This document shows positions 46,355 to 54,750 of a stretch of DNA of 56,303 nt, one piece after another. The notes beneath the pieces are model-generated. The model had not been told where the DNA came from. It was given only the letters and a program-made list of their open reading frames with translations, and did not search any database. Source of the DNA: Sphingomonas sp. AR_OL41 (GTDB taxonomy: Bacteria; Pseudomonadota; Alphaproteobacteria; Sphingomonadales; Sphingomonadaceae). The stretch spans positions 1-56,303 of the forward strand of contig NZ_JARYTI010000031.1 of the NCBI RefSeq assembly GCF_029911635.1. The letters are read 5' to 3'. Every line of letters begins with the position of its first letter. Within the stretch, counting starts at the first letter, position 1. Both the position numbers and the translations under genes were made by a program.

Positions 46355-48042
46355 TACGCCGCCTCGGCCTCGAGCGGCCGCGAATAGATATAGCCCTGGC
46401 CATAGGTGCAGCCGAGCGCGGCGAGCGTCTGGCCGAGCTCGTTGGTCTCGATGCCCTCGGCGGTGGTCTTCATGCCCAGCGCCTGTGCCAGGCTGAGGAT
46501 CGCCCGGACGATGGCGATCTTGTCGCGATCGGCGAGCATGCCCGTGACAAAGCTGCGGTCGATCTTGAGGATGTCGATCGGCAGGCGCTGCAGATAGGCG
46601 AGGTTGGAATAGCCGGTGCCGAAATCGTCCATCGCGATCGTCGCGCCGACATCCTTCAAGGCCTGCATGATCCCGGCGATGCGGTCGGGATCGGTGACCA
46701 GCGCGCTCTCGGTAAGCTCGAGCGTGAAGCGCGATCCCGCCAGGCCGTTTTCCGACATCGCGCGTTCGAGCAGCGGGGCGATGGCGTCGCGCTGCAGCTG
46801 GATCGCCGACAGGTTGACCGCCAGCTTGGCGACGCTCTGTTCGCCGAGCCGCGCGTCCCAGGCGGCAAGCGTGCGTGCCGCCTCGTCGATCGCCCAGCGC
46901 CCGAGCGGGACGATCAGCCCCGATTCCTCGGCCACCGGGATGAAGTCGTTGGGCATATATTCGTGGCCATGCTCGTCGCGCCAGCGCGCGAGCGATTCGA
47001 ACGCGACGATCTGCCCGGTGGCGAGGTCGCAGATCGGTTGGTAGGTCAGCCGCATCTGGCCGCGCTCGATCGCGCGGCGCAGCGCCGTCTCCATGCCGAA
47101 CTGCTCGCGCGCAATATCGAACGCCTGGATCTGATAGGCCTCGGCGCGACCGCTGGTCTTGGAGCGCTTGACCGCAAACTGCGCGTGGCGGATCAGCTCC
47201 TCGGCGTCGTCGACCTCGGCCGCACCAAAGGCGATGCCGATCGAGCACGATACGCGAATCTCGAAATCCGACAGGCGGAACGGCGTGGCGAGCGCACCCT
47301 GGATGCGTTTGGCGACATGCTCGGCGTCGCTCGGCCCGTCCTCGAGCTTGACGAGGATGCCGAACTCGTCACCCCCGGTGCGCGCCAGCACATCGCCGGC
47401 ACGCAAGGCGCCCTTGATGCGGCGCGCGACGGTGATCAGCAATTCGTCGCCGGCCATCGAGCCGAGACAGGCATTGACCCGGCTGAAACGATCGAGATCG
47501 AGCACCAGCACGGCGTAACATGGGCGGTTGGCGGTGACCGCGAGCAACCCCTCGAGCCGGTCGCTGAACCCGGCACGGTTCGACAGGCCGGTCAGGCTGT
47601 CGGTCATCATCTCGCGGCGCAGATTGCGTTCGGTGCGGCGCTCCCCGGTCTCGTCGACCAGCGTGACGAAGCAGCGGCCGAACGGATTCTTGATCACCCG
47701 CGCCAGCGTCACGCGGTAATGCCGGCGGTCGACCGCGTCGCCGACCTCCCAGGTGAAGTCCTCGCGCAGCGATTCGCCCTCGATGAACGCCGCGATGCGC
47801 GGGCCGATATCGGCGATCAGCGTCGATTGCTCGGGCGTCGTGCCGAGCCCGGCGACGCGGAACGGCTTGTTGGTCGATTCGAAGGTGAAGCGGCGCTGGT
47901 GCCAGGTGATGAGCAGCGCCGGGATCGGCAGCAGGTCGATCGCGGTCATCGCCGCCTCGACCGACGGATAGCGCGGGGCAGCCGCCCCGGCGGGAGCCGG
48001 AGCACGGGGGGCGATCAACGCGCGGAGCTTGGTTGGCGCCAT
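46303..48042 (-). CDS. PAS-GGDEF-EAL cyclic-di-GMP enzyme
   Basis: 579 residues. A PAS-like sensor (about 35-135), GGDEF at 223-227 (intact RTGGDEFGIL), and EAL (about 315-570): ESLARW for EAL, NLSAIQLQR, ELTES, DDFGTGYSNLAYLQRLP, LKIDRSF, AEGIET and GQGYIYSRP. All catalytic acids of EAL are visible, so both synthesis and breakdown of c-di-GMP are possible. No membrane helix, hence cytosolic. The ATG at 48042 is preceded by an AT-richer region; 3' end overlaps the CCA gene head-on. Confidence 0.95.
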   Translation of the reverse strand: MAPTKLRALIAPRAPAPAGAAAPRYPSVEAAMTAIDLLPIPALLITWHQRRFTFESTNKPFRVAGLGTTPEQSTLIADIGPRIAAFIEGESLREDFTWEVGDAVDRRHYRVTLARVIKNPFGRCFVTLVDETGERRTERNLRREMMTDSLTGLSNRAGFSDRLEGLLAVTANRPCYAVLVLDLDRFSRVNACLGSMAGDELLITVARRIKGALRAGDVLARTGGDEFGILVKLEDGPSDAEHVAKRIQGALATPFRLSDFEIRVSCSIGIAFGAAEVDDAEELIRHAQFAVKRSKTSGRAEAYQIQAFDIAREQFGMETALRRAIERGQMRLTYQPICDLATGQIVAFESLARWRDEHGHEYMPNDFIPVAEESGLIVPLGRWAIDEAARTLAAWDARLGEQSVAKLAVNLSAIQLQRDAIAPLLERAMSENGLAGSRFTLELTESALVTDPDRIAGIMQALKDVGATIAMDDFGTGYSNLAYLQRLPIDILKIDRSFVTGMLADRDKIAIVRAILSLAQALGMKTTAEGIETNELGQTLAALGCTYGQGYIYSRPLEAEAAYQLFCERRQPSTAAAAS

Positions 48043-48727
48043 GCAATCCCCGCTCTAGCCCGATTTCGTTAAGGTCCGCTGAAAGGCGGTGGCAAAATCA
48101 TGGAGTTAATCGCGTTCGTTGCGGCGCGCCAATGACCGCCGCGATCCAGACCCGAGGCAGTAGCGGAAACGCAAAGCGGACGATCGCGCACGCAAGGGCA
48201 TTGTCACATGCCTGTCACCGTCGCTGCTATGTCGAACAGTTTCCGTGACTTTCCTGCGCCAAGCATAATGCCGCATGGCTAGCCACGGACCTGTATCGAC
48301 ACAACAGATGCCAAATAAATAGCGACGCGATATTGCAATCCGCAGCCGATGCGCCGCGATCCGCGTCTCATTCCACTTGGGCTTGTCGTGACGGGAGCGT
48401 GCATTATATTACGAGTCGTGCGCAGCCTGTGGCTGTACGACATAGCGATAATGTGATCGACCTGCTGCCGCGAGCGACCGGACCCCACCCAGGCCGCTCG
48501 GCAGGACGGGCGCGGCAGCCTCCCCCGCAACGCCGCGCCCGTCAGCTCTTTCGCCTGGAGCGGGGCAGCGCAATCTTACTGACTTCCCCGGCGAAGGCCG
48601 GGGTCCAGATGGGATAGCGGATATGATGCTCGGCAAGGCCCGTCGCAGCGTCCCCCGACTGGATCCCGGCCTTCGCCGGGAAAGTCGAAAAGAGATACGG
48701 CGATATCCAGATTTCCCGAACGCTCCC
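48043..48727. other. Long intergenic region between GGDEF/EAL gene and parC
   Basis: 685 bp without a supported gene; open frames on both strands have no recognisable domain. It holds the promoter region of the GGDEF/EAL gene, a hairpin around GTCGTGCGCAGCC...GGCTGTACGAC (about 48413-48440), and the inverted repeat pair at 48581-48686. It is lower in GC (about 48210-48440) than its neighbours. Confidence 0.6.
48581..48686. repeat. Inverted pair of palindromic REP-like units
   Basis: The unit at 48581-48607 recurs in inverted orientation at 48660-48686; 25 of 27 positions match. Each contains the core CCCGGCGAAGGCCGGG, itself a stem with a four-base GAAG loop. Such paired inverted units downstream of a gene resemble REP/BIME elements. 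I have seen similar CCGGCGAAGGCCGGGG sequences in sphingomonads, but that is from memory. It is 42 bp after the parC stop. Confidence 0.8.
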
Positions 48728-50986
48728 TCAGAAGCGATTGTCGCGCGGGAAGCCGTTGGGCGGCATCCGCCCCGCCGCACCGCGCGCCGCGCGCCATGCC
48801 GTCAGGTCGGTCTCGGTGCGCGTGCGGCCGCTGTCGCCACCCATCGCCCAGCTCAGCCCCTCGGTGAAGACGAAGCTCACCGCGTCGGACAGCCCGCCGT
48901 CGCGATAACGCTGCAACTGCACGCCCTGCCCGCGCGCCAGTTCGGCGACCTCGTCGAGCGGGAACACCAGCAGCCGGCGATTGTCGCCGATCACCGCGAG
49001 ATAATCCGCGCCCGGCGCGATCGGCCGAACCAGCTTCAACTTCGCGCCGAGCCGCGGCGTCACCACGGTCTTGCCCTTGCGCGTCTCGGCGATGGTATCG
49101 GCGCTGCGCACGATGAAGCCGCGCCCGTCGCTCGCCGCGACGAGCAGCTTTTCCGCGCGGCTCGCCGGCATCAGCGCGACGATGCCGACATCGCCGTCGA
49201 GATCGATCATCAGCCGCACCGGCTCGCCAAAGCCGCGCCCGCCGGGCAATTTGTCGGCGCCAAGCGTGTAGAAACGGCCATTCTCGGCGGCGAGCAGGAT
49301 CTTGTCGGTGGTCTGCGCCGGGAAGGCCAGGAAGGCGGCATCGCCATCCTTGAACTTCAGCTCGGCGGTCTGCGCCGCGTCGAGATGCCCCTTCATCGCG
49401 CGGATCCAGCCGCGCTGCGACAGGATGACGGTGATCGGCTCGCGCTCGATCATCGCGTCGATCGGGATGTCGCGCGCCGGCGCCGCTTCCTCGATCGTGG
49501 TGCGGCGCTTGCCGAGCTTGGTCTCGGCGCCGTAACGCTCGCGCAGCTTGGCGAAATCCTTCTTCAACCGGGTGCGCTGCCGCGCCTCGCTGCCGAGCAG
49601 CGCCTCGAGCCCCGAGCGCTCCTCCTCGAGCTTGTCGCGCTCCTTGCGCAGCTCCATCTCCTCGAGCTTGCGGAGCGAACGCAGCCGCATGTTGAGGATC
49701 GCCTCGGCCTGGCGATCATTGAGCGCGAACTCGGCGATCATCACCGGCTTGGGCTCGTCCTCGGTGCGGATGATCTCGATCACGCGGTCGAGGTTGAGAT
49801 AGGCGATGATATAACCGGTGAGCAGCTCGAGCCGGTCGGCGATCTTGGCGAGGCGATGCGAGGTGCGGCGCTGCAGCACGACGAACTGGTGCTCGACCCA
49901 CGCGCCGAGCGCCTCTTTCAGGCTCATCACGCGCGGCGTCCGCCTGGCGTCGAGCACGTTGAGGTTGAGGCTGACCCGGTTCTCCAGGTCGCTCATCTTG
50001 AACAGGCTCTCCATCAGCATCGTCGCATCGACGGTGCGCGCGCGCGGCTCGATGACGATGCGGATCTCGCTGTCGGATTCGTCGCGGATATCGGCGAGGA
50101 TCGGCAGCTTCTTGTCGTTGATGATGCCGGCGATCTGCTCGATCAGCTTGCCCTTCTGCACGCCATAGGGGATCTCGGTGACGATCGCGTTCCACGTGCC
50201 GCGCCCGAGATCCTCGACATGCCAGCGCGCGCGAACGCGGAAACCGCCGCGCCCGGTGGCATAGGCCTCGGCAATGGCGGCGGCGCTGTCGACCACCAGC
50301 CCGCCGGTCGGGAAGTCGGGGCCGGTGACATGTTCGAGCACCTGCGCGATGCTCGCATCGGGCTGATCGACCAGCAGGATCGCCGCGCCGAACAGCTCGG
50401 CGGCATTGTGCGGCGGGATGCTCGTCGCCATGCCGACCGCGATGCCCGACGCGCCATTGGCGAGCAGATTGGGGAAGGCGCCGGGGAACAGCTCGGGCTC
50501 CTGCTCCTCGCCGTTATAGGTCGGCTTGAACTCGACCGCGTCCTCGTCGAGCCCGTCCATCAGGTCGATCGCGACCTGCGTCAGCCGTGCCTCGGTATAA
50601 CGATAGGCGGCGGCATTATCGCCGTCGATATTGCCGAAATTGCCCTGCCCGTCGACCAGCGGATAGCGCAGCGCGAAATCCTGCGCGAGCCGCACCATCG
50701 CGTCATAGACCGACTGGTCGCCATGCGGATGATATTTGCCGATCACGTCGCCGACGACGCGGGCGCACTTCTTGTAGCCCATCGTCGGATCGAGCTTGAG
50801 CAGCCGCATCGCCCATAACAGCCGGCGATGCACCGGCTTCAACCCGTCGCGCACATCGGGCAGCGAACGCGCGGTGATCGTCGACAGCGCATAGACGAGA
50901 TAGCGCTCGCTCAGCGCGCTGTCGAAGGGGGCGTCGAGGATGCCGATCGGCGGATTGTCGGGAAGGTCGGTGATGTCGGATGCCAT
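48728..50986 (-). CDS. parC: DNA topoisomerase IV subunit A
   Basis: 752 residues. Decatenates chromosomes with ParE (gyrase-B-like subunit). Active-site tyrosine Y130 in AAYRYTEARLT. The IPPHN, PDFPTGG and GNFGNIDGD blocks are intact. It is shorter at the C-end than GyrA, lacking the QRRGGKG-type box, and its C-terminal domain has fewer propeller blades. At the quinolone region the sequence is HPHGDQSVYDAMVRL, with Gln91 and Asp95. The ParE subunit gene is not in the window. Confidence 0.96.
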   Translation of the reverse strand: MASDITDLPDNPPIGILDAPFDSALSERYLVYALSTITARSLPDVRDGLKPVHRRLLWAMRLLKLDPTMGYKKCARVVGDVIGKYHPHGDQSVYDAMVRLAQDFALRYPLVDGQGNFGNIDGDNAAAYRYTEARLTQVAIDLMDGLDEDAVEFKPTYNGEEQEPELFPGAFPNLLANGASGIAVGMATSIPPHNAAELFGAAILLVDQPDASIAQVLEHVTGPDFPTGGLVVDSAAAIAEAYATGRGGFRVRARWHVEDLGRGTWNAIVTEIPYGVQKGKLIEQIAGIINDKKLPILADIRDESDSEIRIVIEPRARTVDATMLMESLFKMSDLENRVSLNLNVLDARRTPRVMSLKEALGAWVEHQFVVLQRRTSHRLAKIADRLELLTGYIIAYLNLDRVIEIIRTEDEPKPVMIAEFALNDRQAEAILNMRLRSLRKLEEMELRKERDKLEEERSGLEALLGSEARQRTRLKKDFAKLRERYGAETKLGKRRTTIEEAAPARDIPIDAMIEREPITVILSQRGWIRAMKGHLDAAQTAELKFKDGDAAFLAFPAQTTDKILLAAENGRFYTLGADKLPGGRGFGEPVRLMIDLDGDVGIVALMPASRAEKLLVAASDGRGFIVRSADTIAETRKGKTVVTPRLGAKLKLVRPIAPGADYLAVIGDNRRLLVFPLDEVAELARGQGVQLQRYRDGGLSDAVSFVFTEGLSWAMGGDSGRTRTETDLTAWRAARGAAGRMPPNGFPRDNRF

Positions 50987-51041
50987 GGGGTGCGGTTAGT
51001 CGGGTTTGGGGGGGATGGGAATATGGTTCGCGTGGCGCGAG

Positions 51042-51989
51042 TCAGCCACGCTCATAGGCCAGCTGAAACAGCGGCTGCGCACGGGCGAAATCCTCGGGGG
51101 TCTTCATCGACACCTCCAGGTCGCCCGTCCCGAAATGCCCGATCTTCCGCACGTCGCGCGTGAAGCCCGGCTCCATTGGCACGATACTGGGATCGAGCTT
51201 CAGATAGGCAAGGACCGTCCCGGCTTGCGGATAGACCTCGAGGCAAACAAAGTTTTTGATCCGCTTGAAGGCAATGTAATATTTTAGCTCTTTAGTCTGA
51301 ACATCGTCACCGAGACTGGTCAGGTAGCTACCCACGGCGTCGAACAAATCGCGGATCGAAACGGAAGCGTTGGCAACACGGTAGGTAATCCGTTGCGATT
51401 GATACGGATCGGTTGCACTGTCGGCGCTCACGTTCGCAACGCCACGAATGGGCGCTGCGATTGACGCCGCACCGGTTCGTGAACCCTTCGGAACATGGAC
51501 CAGTTCAACCATTAATAGCCCGTCGCCGAACTTCCGATAGCGCAACAGTTCGATGTTGCGGTTGATCTGCTTTACCGCGTGTTCGTCATACCGGGTGAAA
51601 TCGCCCGCGATGCACAACAGCCGCGGCGCGGACCAATCCACATTCGCAGCCGCTTCCTGCCCGAGCTTCTCCAGCACAAGCCACTGGAAATCCTTCCGAT
51701 GGTCCATCAGCCAGTCAAGATAGAACAAGCCTTGGTTGATGACATTCTCGTTCACCGCCCGTTTGTATTCGATGATCACCGGGCAGCCATCTTCATCCAG
51801 ACCGAGTGTGTCGATGCGCCCGCCATGAACGGGTCCGGTGGAATGCTCCGAAGAAAGAAATCGAATGCCGAGGAGCGCTTCGAGATTAGCCTCGAACAGC
51901 GCTTGTAGCGACTTTTCCACTTGAACCGAGCTAGCTGGCAACTCAGCGACGCCATGTTCAGCCAGCGCAAACATCTTGATATCACCCAC
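51042..51989 (-). CDS. PD-(D/E)xK-type predicted nuclease with DUF5655-like C-terminal domain
   Basis: 315 residues from GTG 51989 (VGDIKMF..., the usual family beginning); ATG at 51974 or an upstream ATG at 52031 are alternatives. N-terminal NucS/DUF91-like part: EKSLQALFEANLEALLGIRFLSSE, GGRIDTLGLDEDGCPVIIEYKRAVNENVINQGLFYLDWL, with D of RID and E-x-K of EYK. The C-terminal part (about 215-315) is DUF5655-like: ELKYYIAFKRIKNFVCLEVYPQAG, GHFGTGDLEVSM. GC content is clearly lower than parC, so it looks transferred. It may be a DNA repair or defence nuclease. Confidence 0.83.
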   Translation of the reverse strand: MGDIKMFALAEHGVAELPASSVQVEKSLQALFEANLEALLGIRFLSSEHSTGPVHGGRIDTLGLDEDGCPVIIEYKRAVNENVINQGLFYLDWLMDHRKDFQWLVLEKLGQEAAANVDWSAPRLLCIAGDFTRYDEHAVKQINRNIELLRYRKFGDGLLMVELVHVPKGSRTGAASIAAPIRGVANVSADSATDPYQSQRITYRVANASVSIRDLFDAVGSYLTSLGDDVQTKELKYYIAFKRIKNFVCLEVYPQAGTVLAYLKLDPSIVPMEPGFTRDVRKIGHFGTGDLEVSMKTPEDFARAQPLFQLAYERG

Positions 51990-52139
51990 CGCAACCGCTC
52001 TCCCGCAAGAAGAAGCAACGGGTGAACGCATACAGGACCGTTGTCACGCCTCGGGTTGGAATATTTCGATGCACCTGGCATCCGAGCGGCGGTCGAAGGG
52101 GAGGTTCGCGCAGGTTGCCGCGCACCGCTCGCCGCGCTA

Positions 52140-52165
52140 TATGTATCTACTAAAGTCGATACATA
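52140..52165 (+). promoter_or_regulatory. Palindromic operator in front of mazEF
   Basis: Perfect arms TATGTATC and GATACATA separated by 10 bp lie just before the AGGACAC ribosome site of mazE (ATG at 52175). AT-rich palindromes at the promoter are how AbrB-type antitoxins and their toxin complexes repress their own operon, so this is very likely the autoregulatory site; inferred. Confidence 0.68.
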
Positions 52166-52174
52166 GGACACATC

Positions 52175-52417
52175 ATGAAGGTCCAGGTGAAGAAATGGGG
52201 CAACAGCGCCTCGGTGCGCATCCCCTCCGCGATCATGGCCGCGGCGTCGCTGCATATCGATCAGCATGTGAATGTGCGTGAGGAGGGCGGACGCGTCGTG
52301 ATCGAGCCCATCGCCGCGCCTGCTTTCGATCTCGATACACTGCTTGATCAGGTGACGTCCGAAAACCTGCACGACCCGGTCGATTTCGGTGCGCCGATGG
52401 GCAACGAGCTTTGGTAG
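52175..52417 (+). CDS. mazE: MazE-type AbrB/SpoVT antitoxin
   Basis: 80 residues. N-terminal swapped-hairpin DNA-binding domain: VKKWGNSASVRIPSAIM. The C-terminal tail (about 45-80: FDLDTLLDQVTSENLHDPVDFG) is acidic and should bind the toxin. It represses its own operon with MazF. AGGACAC precedes the ATG. It overlaps mazF by 7 bases. Confidence 0.93.
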   Translation: MKVQVKKWGNSASVRIPSAIMAAASLHIDQHVNVREEGGRVVIEPIAAPAFDLDTLLDQVTSENLHDPVDFGAPMGNELW

Positions 52418-52749
52418 CGGCCGGTTATGTGCCCGATGCGGGCGATGTCGTCTGGCTGGATTTCAGCCCGCAGACGGGCCGCGAGCAGGCCGGCCATCGA
52501 CCCGCATTGGTCTTGTCGCCGGCGCGCTATAACGGGCTGACCGGCTTGATGGTCTGCTGCCCGATGACCTCGCGCATCAAGGGGTACCCGCTTGAGGTTG
52601 TCGACAGTGACGACCCGCCGAGCGCGATCCTCGCCGATCAGGTCAAGAGCCTCGACTGGCGCACGCGACGGGCAACGCGCAAGGGGACTGTGTCGGCGGC
52701 GACGCTCGCCGAGGTTAAGGCGAAGCTGGGCGCGCTGCTCGGCCTTTAG
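52411..52749 (+). CDS. mazF: MazF/ChpB-type mRNA interferase toxin
   Basis: 112 residues from a TTG at 52411, which lies inside the last codons of mazE; an internal GTG at 52429 would shorten it. Family blocks: YVPDAGDVVWLDFSPQTGREQAGHRPALVLSP, RYNGLTGLMVCCPMTSRIKGYPLEV, DQVKSLDW. The Arg of HRPALV and Thr-Ser of PMTS, used for RNA cleavage, are present. Cuts mRNA at short sites. Intact toxin, so the module should be functional. Confidence 0.91.
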   Translation: MVAAGYVPDAGDVVWLDFSPQTGREQAGHRPALVLSPARYNGLTGLMVCCPMTSRIKGYPLEVVDSDDPPSAILADQVKSLDWRTRRATRKGTVSAATLAEVKAKLGALLGL

Positions 52750-52770
52750 ATCCGGGATTTTGCCCACTGA

Positions 52771-53016
52771 TCGCACGTCGGCGCACGCCGAATCGGTGCC
52801 GCGATCCTCGTCGTTGCCGAGGGACCGAACGTGCTGACCGCGAAACCCCGCGACGATATCGCGCCCGGTTTACGCATCCTGCAAGCCGCACGCTTCGGCC
52901 GCCGCGCGCGCCACATGCTGCTTTATCGGGTCGGCTCGGACAGGGTTATCGATGTGCTGCGTATCCTGCATGATGCGACAGATCTGGAGAGAAATAATTT
53001 GGATGGGAATGGGTAA
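52771..53016 (+). pseudogene. ParE-family toxin remnant
   Basis: The frame after a stop at 52768-52770 encodes LTAKPRDDIAPGLRILQAARFGRRARHMLLYRVG...IDVLRILHDATD, the C-terminal half of a ParE/RelE-type toxin (PGLR, RHMLLYRV, ILHDATD). The N-terminal half is absent: upstream residues do not resemble ParE, and no antitoxin gene lies in front. It is a fragment left from a toxin-antitoxin module next to the intact MazEF. A GTG-started 61-aa version (52831-53016) exists but is not a complete toxin. Confidence 0.72.
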
Positions 53017-53109
53017 TTTTGGAGGTGAGTCATCACGGTTTCAGCCAAATATTGCACCACGCGTAATTTTCCGCTGAAATATCCAAGATCAAGAATGGGA
53101 GACTGAATA

Positions 53110-53895
53110 GTGGCGGGAGGTGCATGGAGCGAGGCGGAAACCACGCGTGCGCTCTACCTCTATTTTCAGCTCCCCTTTGGCCAGTTGGATCGGCGCAATC
53201 CCGAAATCATAGCACTGGCGGGCGCACTCGGCCGGTCGTCGTCATCAATCGCGATGAAGCTGGCCAACTTTGCCAGCTTGGACCCAAAAATCCGAGAGAG
53301 CGGTCGCGCTGGACTGGCTGGTACCTCGGCGCGGGATCGGCAGATTTGGGCGCATTTCGAAAATGATTGGACGGGGCTGGTCATGGAAGCGGAGGCGCTC
53401 GCGGACGAGCCGCCAAACGGCAGCAGCACGCTGAAGGAGGCTGCCACACCGGACGCCTTCGATCATTTCACAGGACCAAGCACTACAACGGCGATGGTCG
53501 TGCAGCGCAAAGGACAAGACTTCTTCCGGCGAGCGGTACTGGCAAATTACGAAAGCCGCTGCTGCGTCACGGGCATCACCGAGATTCGCTTGCTCAACGC
53601 TAGCCACATCATGCCGTGGAAGACTGACGAGAAGAACCGGCACAACCCGCGCAACGGCCTTTGCCTTTCGGCAACGTTCGACCGTGCGTTCGATCGTGGC
53701 CTTATGGCCGTGGATGAGGTCGGCAGAGCCCGCTTCTCGAAATTGTTGTTGAACAGTCCAAGTTCTGAAACCAGGATGTATTTTGAGCCTTATGAGGGTC
53801 GTACTCTCTTACCCGCCACGCGGTTCGACCCGGACGTGGAATTTCTTCGGATTCATCGAACAACCCTATTTGATCGAGTTCACGCCAATGGCTGA
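53110..53895 (+). CDS. HNH endonuclease domain protein
   Basis: 261 residues, GTG start. N-terminal helical part with GRSSSSIAMKLANFASLDP (about 38-57), a DNA-binding-like segment; C-terminal HNH domain (about 145-215): FRRAVLANYESRCCVTGI, LLNASHIMPWKTDEKNRHNPRNGLCLSATFDRAFDRGLM. The His-Asn-His set (SHI...NPRNGL) is complete. Such solitary HNH proteins are predicted restriction or defence nucleases. It overlaps the next gene by 8 bases, suggesting a coupled unit, and base composition is lower than in parC or mreB. Confidence 0.88.
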   Translation: MAGGAWSEAETTRALYLYFQLPFGQLDRRNPEIIALAGALGRSSSSIAMKLANFASLDPKIRESGRAGLAGTSARDRQIWAHFENDWTGLVMEAEALADEPPNGSSTLKEAATPDAFDHFTGPSTTTAMVVQRKGQDFFRRAVLANYESRCCVTGITEIRLLNASHIMPWKTDEKNRHNPRNGLCLSATFDRAFDRGLMAVDEVGRARFSKLLLNSPSSETRMYFEPYEGRTLLPATRFDPDVEFLRIHRTTLFDRVHANG

Positions 53896-54262
53896 CGCAT
53901 CCGCAACCCCGGTCACCGCGTTCGAATATCTCTATCGCGACGCTTCTAACTATAAGAGCCATAGCCAGGTCTATTTGAGCGGCCGGCTGTCGGGCGCGGA
54001 CCGAGCGCTGATCGTCAGCAAGTTGCAAGACGGCGAATTCTTCGTCGCCGAGCAGGTCGGCATCCCCCCGCTTTATGAAGCGCTCTATGCGCTAAGCGAT
54101 GGCCCGACCGATGATGATCATCGGTGGCACGAGTTTTCTGGGTTTGTCGATGAGCCATCGCTGGTTGACGGTCCAATTTGGGGTACGTCGGCAGAGTTCG
54201 TATTAGCTTTTAGCAAGCTGACGAAATGGGACTCGAAGATATCCGAGGTTTCGAGAGTCTAA
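53888..54262 (+). CDS. Small acidic hypothetical protein coupled to the HNH nuclease
   Basis: 124 residues from ATG 53888, inside the last codons of the nuclease gene (8-nt overlap). The chain is acidic (19 Asp/Glu against 10 Lys/Arg) with ASNYKSHSQVYLSGRLSGADRALIVSKLQDGEFFVAEQVG and DGPTDDDHRWHEFSGF. No domain was identified. Co-translation with a nuclease and acidic charge make an inhibitor or regulator of that nuclease possible, but this is inference. A longer version (from 53783) would run in another frame of the nuclease gene. Confidence 0.72.
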   Translation: MADASATPVTAFEYLYRDASNYKSHSQVYLSGRLSGADRALIVSKLQDGEFFVAEQVGIPPLYEALYALSDGPTDDDHRWHEFSGFVDEPSLVDGPIWGTSAEFVLAFSKLTKWDSKISEVSRV

Positions 54263-54515
54263 CTCTACCGACCGAGCCCTCCGCTTAAAACTCAACCCGG
54301 GCAACGCAGGCAATGGAGGCATTCGCCCGCCTAAACCCGGCAACGGATATCTCGCGGACTTCTCAGGCTGAGCATTCGCCAAAACAGGCATCACGCTGAT
54401 TCAACATCGCGCGCTCTTGGGCGAAGTGCGGCACCATGCCGAAAGCCGCAGCTCTTACGCCGGACCGCTACGTTCCAGAGAACAGCCAAAGTCCGGCCAA
54501 GAATCCGTCTTGCTA

Positions 54516-54553
54516 TTCTCTTGTTCCGGCCTTGTTATCGAATAACAAGAGAA
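54516..54553. repeat. Nested, competing inverted repeats
   Basis: Outer arms TTCTCTTGTT (54516-54525) and AACAAGAGAA (54544-54553). Inner arms CTTGTTAT (54531-54538) and ATAACAAG (54542-54549) share the same right-hand arm, so the two hairpins exclude each other. Confidence 0.7.
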
Positions 54554-54697
54554 CCCGCCGCAACGCATTGCGAGTGTTGGCTTTTCCTCGCGCAAGCAGG
54601 GCGCTTACCGGGCCAGAAAAAGATAGCGACTTTCCGTTCACGGAAAGCGCAGAGATCGCCTTCGCAATATCGTCCCGGTCCCCAATAAAAATTGCAA

Positions 54698-54740
54698 AAT
54701 TCCCTGCCAAATTCCCTGCCATGTTGGCCTTGGCAGGGAA
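54698..54740 (-). terminator. Hairpin and 12-bp direct repeat after mreB, likely terminator
   Basis: On the minus strand TTCCCTGCCA (54740-54731) pairs with TGGCAGGGAA (54721-54712), followed by TTTGGCAGGGAATTTTGCAATTTTT. The plus strand holds AATTCCCTGCCA twice in tandem (54698 and 54710). It lies 11 bp after the mreB stop. Confidence 0.55.
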
Positions 54741-54750
54741 CCCCACCCCC

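Larger units (their letters stand above)
54263..54750. other. Intergenic region between accessory patch and mreB
   Basis: 488 bp, lower in GC than mreB, with no supported gene; a 77-residue minus frame (54513-54746) has no family and is explained by repeats. It contains a nested inverted repeat (54516-54553) and a hairpin after mreB (54698-54740). It probably marks the edge of a transferred segment. Confidence 0.6.

Noticed and set aside
48279..48530. 83-residue minus frame in the parC intergenic region
   Set aside because: No ribosome site, domain or coupling; it crosses a hairpin.
48623..50818. Plus-strand open frame opposite parC
   Set aside because: It is fully opposite parC, with His/Arg/Asp-rich low-complexity content typical of antisense frames.
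53783..54262. Longer start for the acidic protein at 53783
   Set aside because: The 35 extra residues overlap the HNH gene in another frame; the ATG at 53888 with an 8-base overlap is the standard coupled arrangement.
54513..54746. 77-residue minus-strand frame between the accessory patch and mreB
   Set aside because: The LAGN repeats in it arise from the GGCAGGGAATTT direct repeat and no family was recognised.
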